From the NCBI GenBank assembly GCA_964388085.1, contig CAYLZW010000239.1, forward strand, positions 1 to 9,181: DNA of 9,181 nt. The letters run 5' to 3'. This DNA is from CAYLZW01 sp964388085 (GTDB lineage Bacteria; Myxococcota; UBA727; CAYLZW01). Every line of letters starts with the position of its first letter. The stretch's first letter is position 1. Of this stretch, positions 1 to 5,852 are shown piece by piece. Below the pieces are notes generated by a model. That model did not search any database. It was not told where the DNA came from and was given only the letters and a program-made list of their open reading frames with translations. The translations under genes and the position numbers were made by a program.

Positions 1-171
1 TTCGCGCATTACGAGCTGCGCATCGCGCTCGCGACCCTGTTGCGGGAGGGCAGCTTCCAGTTGGTCGACGACGTCGAGCCGCGCCCCGTGCGGCGCAACA
101 TCACCATGGCCCCCGGCAGCGGGGTGCGCCTGCGCCGCACAGTCGCCGAGCCGCTGCGGCGCGCGGCGTGA
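1..171 (+). CDS. Cytochrome P450, C-terminal fragment (5' end outside window)
   Basis: Only the last 56 residues are in the window, ending at a TGA at 169-171. The segment starts FAHYELRIALATLL, which matches the helix that follows the haem-binding cysteine loop of bacterial class I P450s (usual form: ...CxGxxFAxxExxxALxxLL). It continues with the usual C-terminal beta-strands: PVRRNITMAPGSGVRLR corresponds to the 'P.rr.itl.P..G..v..' ending of the family. The haem-ligand Cys itself lies just upstream and cannot be checked. These enzymes are haem mono-oxygenases that take electrons from a ferredoxin or reductase partner; no partner and no substrate clue are visible here. The next gene starts 13 bases after the stop on the same strand, so the two could share a transcript. 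Confidence 0.85.
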   Translation, partial: FAHYELRIALATLLREGSFQLVDDVEPRPVRRNITMAPGSGVRLRRTVAEPLRRAA

Positions 172-184
172 CCGGCGCGCTTGC

Positions 185-1171
185 GTGAGCCGCCTCGCGT
201 GTCACGCTCGGCAGGTGCGCGCTGCCGCCCTGCTCTTCCCGCTCTGCGTGGGCCCGCTCTGCGTGGGCCTGCTCTGCGTGGGCCTGCTCTGCGTGGGCCT
301 GCTCTCGTGCGGGCCGGCGCCCGAGCCGCAGTCGTTCTCGCTCCTGAGCGCGAACGTCGGCAACACGCTGCTCGAGTGTGAGGGCTACGCGTACAAGCTC
401 TGCCGGGTGGACGTCGAGGAGCGCGTGCGCGCGAACATCGCCGCCCTCGCGCCCGACGTCGTGGTGCTGCAGGAGGTGGTCGGCACGCTGCAGTGCTCCG
501 CCCTCGACGAGGACGACCCGGCGCACACCTGTCACGAAGGGCACGTCGCGGGGCAGCCCTCGCAGGCGCTGCGGCTCGTCGGTGACGATTACCGCGTCGT
601 CTGTGACGCACGCGCGGGCTTTGATTGCGTCGCCGTCAAGCGCTCCTTCGGCACCTTCACGAGCTGCGACGCGGAGGGCCGCTGCGGCGAGGCCGTGACC
701 GCGCCCGTCGTGCCGGGCTGTGACCCAGGGTTCACGGTGAGCGCCACCGACGTCGTCATCGCCGGTGAGGTGTCCATTCGCGTGGTGAACGGTCACCCCC
801 AGAGCGGCTTCGACACCGCTTGCCGCGCGGCGCAGCTCGAGCAGATGTTCGGCGAGCTGGCGGGTCCGGGCCCGACGGTGATCGCCGGCGATATGAACCT
901 CGACCCGTGGGTGGACAATGACGAGAGCGTCGTCGTCTGGGACGAGCACGTCGGCGATGGGCAGCGCTTCGGCTACCACTCGGGGCCGGCGGAGCAGGAG
1001 CCGCCCTACCCGACGAGCGTCAACCCCCTCGCGAGCGGCGTGCTCGACCACGTCGTCAGCGACTTCCTCGAGGGATCCTGCACCACCCTCGGTGAGGCGC
1101 CCGGCAGCGAGCGGCTCGACGGCGGGGAGGGCATGGATCACCGCGCGCTGTTCTGTGAGCTGACGTTGTGA
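185..1171 (+). CDS. Exported lipoprotein of the endonuclease/exonuclease/phosphatase (EEP) superfamily
   Basis: This is a probable metal-dependent phosphodiesterase or phosphatase of the DNase I-like fold, sent out of the cytoplasm. The EEP motifs occur in order: N57 in SANVGN, the metal ligand Q96-E97 in VVVLQEVV, H204 in VNGHPQS, D236 and N238 in IAGDMNLD, D288-H289 in VLDHVVS and the C-terminal D318-H319 in MDHRALF. All catalytic positions appear intact, so it should be active. The N-terminus is a long hydrophobic signal ending in a lipobox (LLSC, Cys42). Gly at +2 favours the outer membrane over inner-membrane retention. The mature part has twelve further cysteines, which suggests disulfides. 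The GTG at 185 is the most upstream start; GTG at 215 (residue 11) would give a more ordinary signal peptide of about 31 residues, and neither has a clear Shine-Dalgarno. The substrate (nucleic acid, sphingomyelin, inositol phosphate) cannot be told from sequence. Confidence 0.82.
   Translation: MSRLACHARQVRAAALLFPLCVGPLCVGLLCVGLLCVGLLSCGPAPEPQSFSLLSANVGNTLLECEGYAYKLCRVDVEERVRANIAALAPDVVVLQEVVGTLQCSALDEDDPAHTCHEGHVAGQPSQALRLVGDDYRVVCDARAGFDCVAVKRSFGTFTSCDAEGRCGEAVTAPVVPGCDPGFTVSATDVVIAGEVSIRVVNGHPQSGFDTACRAAQLEQMFGELAGPGPTVIAGDMNLDPWVDNDESVVVWDEHVGDGQRFGYHSGPAEQEPPYPTSVNPLASGVLDHVVSDFLEGSCTTLGEAPGSERLDGGEGMDHRALFCELTL
241..300 (+). repeat. 15-bp tandem repeat inside the lipoprotein signal peptide
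   Basis: Four direct copies of a 15-bp unit (gctctgcgtgggcct) run head to tail. The first differs only in its last base, and the last three are identical. A partial fifth copy starts at 301. Each unit encodes the same five hydrophobic residues (LCVGL or LCVGP), so the repeat makes up the hydrophobic core of the signal peptide, residues about 20-40. Because 15 is a multiple of three, gain or loss of units would change signal length without a frameshift. Confidence 0.95.
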
Positions 1172-1233
1172 CGGGTGGCCGTTCTGCGCCGCACGATTGA
1201 CAGCGAGCGCCAAGAAGCCATCCTAGGACCTTC

Positions 1234-1656
1234 ATGAGCGCCCTGCCTCCGTTCACCCCACGTCGCCTGCTGGCGGTCTTCCTGGCCGGCCTCTACGCCA
1301 TGGGGGCCTTCGCAGGGCTCTTGCACGTCGCTGCCGTAGAGCACGCGCGCTGCGCGGAGCACGGCGAGGTCGTGCACCTCGACCCGCCGCTCGCGCGCGC
1401 GGACGTGGCCCTGCTGCTGTTCGATGAGGCGCGGCTCAGCACGTCCGAACGCGGCCAGCACCACGGCGAGCACGATCACTGCGCGCTGAACGTGCCCTGC
1501 GCCCAAACCGCGTTCAGCTTCACCGGCCCGCGCGTCACCACGCCGATGGAGCACGAGGCGCCGGTGCTCGCGAGCGCGCTCGTGCAGGTGCCGGCGGCGA
1601 GCGCAGAGTCGCTCTATCGGCTCGCGCCCAAACAGGGCCCACCCGTCATCGCCTGA
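1234..1656 (+). CDS. Small membrane-anchored His/Cys-rich protein at the head of the metal-uptake cluster
   Basis: I cannot assign this 140-residue protein to a named family. It has a basic N-terminus (R10-R11) followed by one hydrophobic segment at about residues 12-30, either a signal anchor or an uncleaved signal. Everything after that should be periplasmic. The soluble part carries a C40-x-x-H43 pair, H37 and H48, and a compact metal-binding-looking cluster HHGEHDHC at residues 76-83, followed by C89. The last residues (LAPKQGPPV) resemble the 'APKxSPP' tail I recall from small hypothetical proteins of related bacteria, but that is recollection only. ATG at 1234 is preceded by a weak AGGA about 5 bases upstream. 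It lies 93 bases before a porin-like gene and ahead of the znu-type ABC genes, so a role in binding, buffering or handing over zinc or a similar metal is the natural inference. Confidence 0.7.
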   Translation: MSALPPFTPRRLLAVFLAGLYAMGAFAGLLHVAAVEHARCAEHGEVVHLDPPLARADVALLLFDEARLSTSERGQHHGEHDHCALNVPCAQTAFSFTGPRVTTPMEHEAPVLASALVQVPAASAESLYRLAPKQGPPVIA

Positions 1657-1668
1657 TCCCCGTCATCG

Positions 1669-1697
1669 TCGAGCGTCGCGCTCTCTGCGCCGCTCGA
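1669..1697 (+). other. Intercistronic inverted repeat between the His-rich gene and the barrel gene
   Basis: A perfect 7-base inverted repeat (tcgagcg at 1669-1675, cgctcga at 1691-1697) brackets a shorter gcg/cgc pairing (1678-1680 with 1688-1690), leaving a 7-base loop. It starts 13 bases after the stop of the upstream gene. There is no U-tract after it, so it does not look like an ordinary intrinsic terminator. It could be an mRNA-stabilising hairpin, a partial attenuator, or chance in GC-rich DNA. Confidence 0.35.
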
Positions 1698-1749
1698 TGG
1701 ATCTCTCTCGGGTCCACGCGAGCCCCCGCTCGCGAGGAGATCAGGTGCC

Positions 1750-3132
1750 ATGCAGTCGCAGGCTCTCGTCGCGCTCCTTTGCGCGGCGGCGTTTTCCGCC
1801 AGCGGACCGTCACGCGCTCAGCCGTCGACGCCGCCGGTGACAGCGCCGTCGACGCAGCCGGCTCCATCGCCGTCCACGCAGCCAGCCATAGCGCCGTCCA
1901 CGCGGCCGAGCGAAGCGCCCGAGCTGAGCGCCGAGGAGCAGCGCGCGCTCCTCGAGGCGCTCTCCGCCGACGCCGCCGTGCGCGAGCAGACGCAGGCGTC
2001 GGGCGCGGCTCCCGCCGGCGAGGCGCCCGACGCCACGAGCAGCGACCCGCTCGCTGAATGGCAAGCGGCGAACCGCGCGCTGTCGAGCATGAACCCGAGC
2101 ATCGCCATGATCCTCGACGCCGGGCTCGCCTGGTTCTCGCAGGAAGACGTGCTGCAGCGCGGCGGTCACGATCCGAGCGCCACGGGCTTCTTCCTGCAGC
2201 AAGCGGAGCTCTCGCTCGGCGCCAGCGTCGACCCGTTCTTTCGCTTCGACGCCAACCTCGTGTTCGCGCAGGAGGGCGTCGAGCTCGAGGAGGCGTACGC
2301 GACCACGCTGGCGCTGCCGTTCTCGCTGCAAGCCCGCGGCGGACAGCTCCTGACGCGCTTCGGACGCCAGAACCCGACGCACCCGCACGCGTGGTCCTTC
2401 GTCGATCAGCCGCTCGTGCTCGGCACCTTCCTCGGCGCCGACGGCAGCCGCGGGCTTGGCGCCGAGCTCTCCTGGCTCGCGCCGCTGCCCTGGTACGTGG
2501 AGCTCGTCGGGAGCGCCACGGAGGCGGCCAGCGAGTGCTGCGCCCGCAGCTTCTATGGTGACGAGCCGCTCAGCGTGCGGACGCCGCTCGACGTCGTGTA
2601 CACGGCGGCGCTCAAGCAGTTCTTCCCCTTCGGCGACGACTGGTCGTTGTCGCTCGGGCTGTCGGCGCAGCTCGGCCCGAACCCGACGGGGCCGACCAAC
2701 CGCAGCGAGATCTACGGCACCGATCTGTACCTGCGCTGGCGGCCCACCGACGATCCTTCCCGCCAGAGCGTGTCGCTCACCCTCGAGGCGCTTCATCGTC
2801 GACGGCAGGCGCCGAACGCGTTGCTGGTGGATCACGGCTTCTACGCGCAAGCTGTCTGGCAGCTCGCGCTGCGCTACGAGCTCGGCGCGCGCTTCGAGGC
2901 AGTCACGGTCGCGCAGGGCGACTATCTCGGCGACGAGCCTGGCTTGACGACGCGCAGCAGCGTCGAGCTCGCGTTCTATCCCTCGCACTTCTCTCGCGTG
3001 CGCTTGCAAGGCGCCTACGGCAGCCCGCCCGACCTGGACGCTGCCTTTGGCTCGGCCTTCGGCGCTCCCGTCGTGTCCGCGATGCTCGCCTTCGAGGTCC
3101 TCGTGGGCGCGCACGGCACGCACGAATTCTAA
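1750..3132 (+). CDS. Outer-membrane beta-barrel (porin-like), probable zinc/metal uptake channel
   Basis: This 460-residue exported protein has a cleavable signal peptide with a likely cut after SRA (about residue 23). A Pro/Ser/Thr-rich linker of four 8-residue repeats follows (25-56), then a short charged helix (about 57-80), then a barrel domain from about 115 to the end. The barrel part alternates polar and hydrophobic residues with many aromatic positions (FFLQQAELSLGASVDPFFRFDANLVF and similar strands). It ends in Phe460, the classical terminal aromatic signal for BAM-dependent insertion. No TonB box or plug domain is visible. It resembles proteins that databases name 'zinc-regulated outer membrane receptor', from memory and not checked. 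AGGAG lies about 10 bases before ATG 1750, and the znuA-type gene starts 21 bases after the stop, so co-transcription is likely. H140, H211, H213 and a C263-C264 pair are candidate metal ligands. Confidence 0.8.
   Translation: MQSQALVALLCAAAFSASGPSRAQPSTPPVTAPSTQPAPSPSTQPAIAPSTRPSEAPELSAEEQRALLEALSADAAVREQTQASGAAPAGEAPDATSSDPLAEWQAANRALSSMNPSIAMILDAGLAWFSQEDVLQRGGHDPSATGFFLQQAELSLGASVDPFFRFDANLVFAQEGVELEEAYATTLALPFSLQARGGQLLTRFGRQNPTHPHAWSFVDQPLVLGTFLGADGSRGLGAELSWLAPLPWYVELVGSATEAASECCARSFYGDEPLSVRTPLDVVYTAALKQFFPFGDDWSLSLGLSAQLGPNPTGPTNRSEIYGTDLYLRWRPTDDPSRQSVSLTLEALHRRRQAPNALLVDHGFYAQAVWQLALRYELGARFEAVTVAQGDYLGDEPGLTTRSSVELAFYPSHFSRVRLQGAYGSPPDLDAAFGSAFGAPVVSAMLAFEVLVGAHGTHEF
1822..1917 (+). 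repeat. 24-bp tandem repeat encoding a PSTxPxxx linker
   Basis: Four in-frame 24-bp units at 1822, 1846, 1870 and 1894 encode PSTPPVTA, PSTQPAPS, PSTQPAIA and PSTRPSEA. The core ccgtc(g/c)acgc is kept in every unit. The repeat forms the flexible linker just after the signal peptide of the barrel protein. The copies have diverged at the unit ends, so this is an older expansion than the 15-bp repeat at 241-300. Confidence 0.88.
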
Positions 3133-3153
3133 CGCTCTGCACGAGGACGAGAC

Positions 3154-4080
3154 ATGCACCGACGCTCTCTCCCGATCCTGCTGTTTCCGCTCGTCGCCGG
3201 CGCGGCGCTCGCGTCCCCGCCTGTCGACGCCAAGGTGAAGGTGGCCGCCACCCTGCCCTCGCTCGCCGCCATCGCCGCCGAGGTGGGCGGCGATCACGTC
3301 GAGGTGGAGTCGCTCTCGAGCGCGCAGCAGGATCCGCACTACGTGGACCCGCGGCCGAGCATCGTCATCAAGCTCGCGCGCGCGGACCTGCTCGTCGTCA
3401 ACGGCCTCGAGCTCGAGCGCTCGTGGCTCGCGCCCGTGCTGTTGCAGTCCAGAAACGGCCGAATCGCCGTGGGCAGCGCCGGCTACTTCGACGCCTCGCT
3501 CGTCGTGAAGCGACTCGGCGTGCCGCAGGGCGCCGTGGACCGCAGCATGGGCGACGTCCACCCGGGCGGGAACCCGCACTTCCTCTTCGATCCGCGCCAA
3601 GGCGCTCGCGTGGCGGACGCCCTCGGCAAGAAGCTCGCGGAGATCGACGCCGAGCACGCGGCGGACTACGCGAAGAACGCCGCCGCGCTGGCCGCGAGCC
3701 TGCGCGCCTACGCCGACGAGGAGCGGCAGCGCTTCGCGGCGCTGCCGGCGAGCCGGCGCAAGGTCGTCAGCTACCACGAGTCGCTCGCCTACCTGTACGA
3801 CTGGCTCGCGCTCGAGCGCGTGGCGACGCTGGAGCCGCGTCCCGGCATCCCACCCGACCCCGGCCACGTCGCCAAGGTGCTGAAGCGCATGAAGGCCGAG
3901 GGCGCCGCGGTCATCGTGCAGGAGGAGTTCTATCCAGCGAGCACCTCGAGCACGCTGTCGCGCCTCGCCGGTGGGCGCGTGGTCAAGCTCTTCGGCGGCG
4001 CGCGCTTTGACGACGACCAGACCTACCTCGCGCACCTGAAGCAGAACGCGGAGGCGCTCCATGACGCCCTCTCTCGTTGA
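3154..4080 (+). CDS. znuA: Zinc/manganese ABC transporter substrate-binding protein (ZnuA type, cluster A-I)
   Basis: This is the periplasmic metal-capturing component of the ABC importer encoded by the next two genes. The 308 residues include a signal peptide (MHRRSLPILLFPLVAGAALA, cut near residue 20-26) and two lobes joined by the long rigid helix of the family (about 150-180). The metal ligands are recognisable: H62 in DPHYVDPRPS, H142 in GNPHFLFDP, H208 in SYHESLAYL, and an acidic residue in the VQEEFYP segment (E257/E258). The His/Asp-rich mobile loop of enteric ZnuA is absent; between ligands one and two there is only a short loop with H136. There is no lipobox, so the protein should be soluble in the periplasm. 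It starts 21 bases after the barrel gene, with a GAGGA-like Shine-Dalgarno, and its last 20 bases overlap the ATPase gene. Zinc is favoured by the His-rich neighbour, but manganese cannot be excluded. Confidence 0.9.
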   Translation: MHRRSLPILLFPLVAGAALASPPVDAKVKVAATLPSLAAIAAEVGGDHVEVESLSSAQQDPHYVDPRPSIVIKLARADLLVVNGLELERSWLAPVLLQSRNGRIAVGSAGYFDASLVVKRLGVPQGAVDRSMGDVHPGGNPHFLFDPRQGARVADALGKKLAEIDAEHAADYAKNAAALAASLRAYADEERQRFAALPASRRKVVSYHESLAYLYDWLALERVATLEPRPGIPPDPGHVAKVLKRMKAEGAAVIVQEEFYPASTSSTLSRLAGGRVVKLFGGARFDDDQTYLAHLKQNAEALHDALSR

Positions 4081-4858
4081 GCGCCCTGCCGCCGGGAGCG
4101 AGCGTCCGTCCGAGTCGCCGCTCCTCGTCGGCCGCGCGCTCCGCGTCGGACACGCGCGCACGCCGCTGCTCCCGCCCGTGGACGTCAGCGTGCGCAAGGG
4201 TGAGGTGTGGGCGCTGGTGGGCCGAAACGGCGCCGGCAAGACGACGATGCTGCGCACCCTGCTCGGCCTCTTGCCGCCCGTCGCCGGCGAGGTGCGCGTC
4301 GGGGCGCGCGTCAGCGTCGGCTACGTGCCGCAGCGCGAAGACGTCGATCTCTCGGTGCCGACGCGCGTCATCGACCTCGTGCGCACCGGCCGGGACGTGG
4401 GCTGGTCGTTCCTGCGCCCGCTGCACGGCATCGCGCAGCGCGCGCTCGTCGAGCGAGCGCTGCAAGACAGCCAGACGCGCGAGCTCGCGCACGTACAGCT
4501 CGCCGAGCTCTCCGAGGGACAAAAGCAGCGCGTGCTGCTGGCGCGCGCGCTCGTGTGCGCGCCCGAGCTGCTGGTCCTCGACGAGCCCACCAGCGCCATG
4601 GACGTGCACAGCGAGCAGGCCGTGTTCGATCTGCTGCGCGCGCTACAGCAGCAGCGCGCGCTGGCCGTGCTGCTCATCAGCCACGACATCGAGCGCGTGC
4701 TCCGCTTCGCCACGCACCTCATCTACGTGGACAAGGATCTGCACGTCGTCGAGGTCGGCACGAACGAGGAGGTGTGCCGAACGGCCCCCTTTCGGCGCCA
4801 GTACGGCGCCCTCCTCGCGCTCCCCTCGGGGCGAGACGACGACGGGGAGGACGCGTGA
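4061..4858 (+). CDS. znuC: Zinc/manganese ABC transporter ATP-binding protein (ZnuC type)
   Basis: This is the cytoplasmic ATPase that drives metal import through the adjacent permease. All nucleotide-binding motifs are present in 265 residues: Walker A GRNGAGKT (54-61), Q-loop Gln91 in GYVPQRED, ABC signature LSEGQ (150-154), Walker B LLVLDE (170-175) with D-loop SAMD, and the switch His208 in LLISHD. GYVPQR together with the 'TS.MD....' segment is typical of the cluster feeding ABC-3 permeases. The signature carries Glu in place of the common second Gly (LSGGQ), a tolerated variant. ATG 4061 lies inside the end of the znuA-type gene (20-base overlap in another frame), and the first 20 residues are a weakly conserved extension. 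The end overlaps the permease start as GTGA, so the two are translationally coupled. It ends in an acidic tail (GRDDDGEDA). Confidence 0.93.
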   Translation: MTPSLVERPAAGSERPSESPLLVGRALRVGHARTPLLPPVDVSVRKGEVWALVGRNGAGKTTMLRTLLGLLPPVAGEVRVGARVSVGYVPQREDVDLSVPTRVIDLVRTGRDVGWSFLRPLHGIAQRALVERALQDSQTRELAHVQLAELSEGQKQRVLLARALVCAPELLVLDEPTSAMDVHSEQAVFDLLRALQQQRALAVLLISHDIERVLRFATHLIYVDKDLHVVEVGTNEEVCRTAPFRRQYGALLALPSGRDDDGEDA

Positions 4859-5724
4859 GCGAGCAGCTCGCCCTCTTCTTCGGCTCCTGGGAGCTGTTCG
4901 AGCAGCCGGCGCTCGCGGGCGCGCTGGCGGGAGCGCTGCTCGGCTACCTCGGCGTCTACATCGTGCTGCGGCGCATGGTGTTCGTGAGCGCCGCCCTCTC
5001 GCAGAGCGCGGGCCTTGGGGTGACGCTGGCGTTCTACGCGCAGATCCACCTCGGGGTCTCCGCGAGCCTGGCCTCGCCCACGGTCTGCGCCACGTTGACG
5101 ACGCTGCTGGTGGCGCTCTTGCTGATGAACGACGACGGCGCCCTCGGCTTTCGGCGCGAGAGCCTGCTCGGCGCCGCCTATCTCGTCGGCGGCGCCGGCG
5201 CGCTCGCGCTCGGCACGCGCATCGCGCAGGAGGCGCACGACATCGAGTCGATCCTGTTCGGCTCCGCGGTGGCGGTCCTGCCCGAGAGCTTCCAGCTCCT
5301 GCTCGCCACCGTCGTCGTGCTGTTCGGCCTGCACCTGTGGTGGCGTCGCGGCTTTACGCAGGCGTCCTTCGACCGAGACGGCGCGCGCGTGCGGGGCCTG
5401 CCGGTGCGCGTCCTCGAGATCGCGCTGCTCGGCTCCATCGCCATCGCGATCTCGGTCGCCACCCGCACCCTCGGCGCGCTGCCGGTGTTCGCCTTCAGCG
5501 TGCTGCCGGCCATGGCGGCGCTGCGCGTGAGCCAGAACGTCCCCCGCGGCCTCGCGCTCGCCACCCTGCTCGGCGCGCTCAGCGGCTTCGGCGGCTATCT
5601 GATCGCCTTCCTCTACGAGCTGCCCGTCGGCGCGTCGCAGACGCTGGCGGCGGCGGCCCTCGTCGTCGTCAGCGAGCTGCTGCGGCGCTCGTCGCAGGGG
5701 CGACGGCGCGATCGCTCGCCTTGA
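4855..5724 (+). CDS. znuB: Zinc/manganese ABC transporter permease (ZnuB type, ABC-3 family)
   Basis: This is the inner-membrane channel of the importer. Starting at GTG 4855 it has 289 residues, usual for the family. This start is chosen because it overlaps the ATPase stop as GTGA and has a strong GGGGAGG four bases upstream; reading further upstream in the frame only gives a shadow of the ATPase gene. Several hydrophobic spans are seen, including about 17-38, 72-92, 104-120, 144-162, 187-203, 206-224, 232-254 and 261-275. Family hallmarks are VLRRMVFVSAALSQSAGLG (37-55), DIESILFGS (129-137, coupling region to the ATPase), TRTLGALPVFAFSVLPAMAA (203-222) and LPVGAS (256-261). The C-terminus is basic (RRSSQGRRRDRSP) and cytoplasmic. 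No regulator gene such as zur is in the window. Confidence 0.92.
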   Translation: MSEQLALFFGSWELFEQPALAGALAGALLGYLGVYIVLRRMVFVSAALSQSAGLGVTLAFYAQIHLGVSASLASPTVCATLTTLLVALLLMNDDGALGFRRESLLGAAYLVGGAGALALGTRIAQEAHDIESILFGSAVAVLPESFQLLLATVVVLFGLHLWWRRGFTQASFDRDGARVRGLPVRVLEIALLGSIAIAISVATRTLGALPVFAFSVLPAMAALRVSQNVPRGLALATLLGALSGFGGYLIAFLYELPVGASQTLAAAALVVVSELLRRSSQGRRRDRSP

Positions 5725-5810
5725 AACGCGAGCGCGCGGCGCCCTCCTTTCTGAGGGTCGTCACGCAGCGCGGCATCACATTTCATCTGTCGCATTGATC
5801 GCGAGCGGGT

Positions 5811-5817
5811 TATAGAT
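5811..5817 (+). promoter_or_regulatory. Possible -10 element for the ketosynthase gene
   Basis: TATAGAT stands out as an AT-rich heptamer in GC-rich DNA, 36 bases before the ATG at 5853. No convincing -35 hexamer sits 16-18 bases upstream (the sequence there is tgtcgc). The 128-base gap after the permease, together with this element, supports separate transcription of the ketosynthase. Confidence 0.35.
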
Positions 5818-5852
5818 CCGGGGGCTCGATCGCTCTTCAAAAGGATATCGTT

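Noticed and set aside
101..1213. 370-codon minus-strand open frame opposite the EEP lipoprotein gene
   Set aside because: Its repeated 'EQAHA' stretch is just the antisense reading of the 15-bp signal-peptide repeat; the plus-strand frame carries all the EEP motifs.
1197..1226. Perfect TTGACA hexamer at 1197-1202 as the -35 of a promoter for the metal operon
   Set aside because: No acceptable -10 hexamer follows at 16-18 bases (catcct, atccta or tcctag), and a start site there would fall almost on the ATG at 1234. Suggestive, but not enough to call.
1810..4257. Very long open frame on the minus strand (815 codons)
   Set aside because: It is antisense to the barrel and ZnuA genes, is an Arg/Gly/Ala-rich artefact of GC-rich codon use, and has no domain pattern. 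The plus-strand genes are clearly real.
5742..5757. Hairpin ccctc/gaggg after the permease gene as a terminator
   Set aside because: The stem is only 5 bases and there is no T-run; too weak to call.
4077..5798. Long plus-strand open frame overlapping the ATPase and permease genes
   Set aside because: Low-complexity Arg/Ser/Ala translation in the wrong frame; the ABC ATPase and permease motifs lie in other frames.
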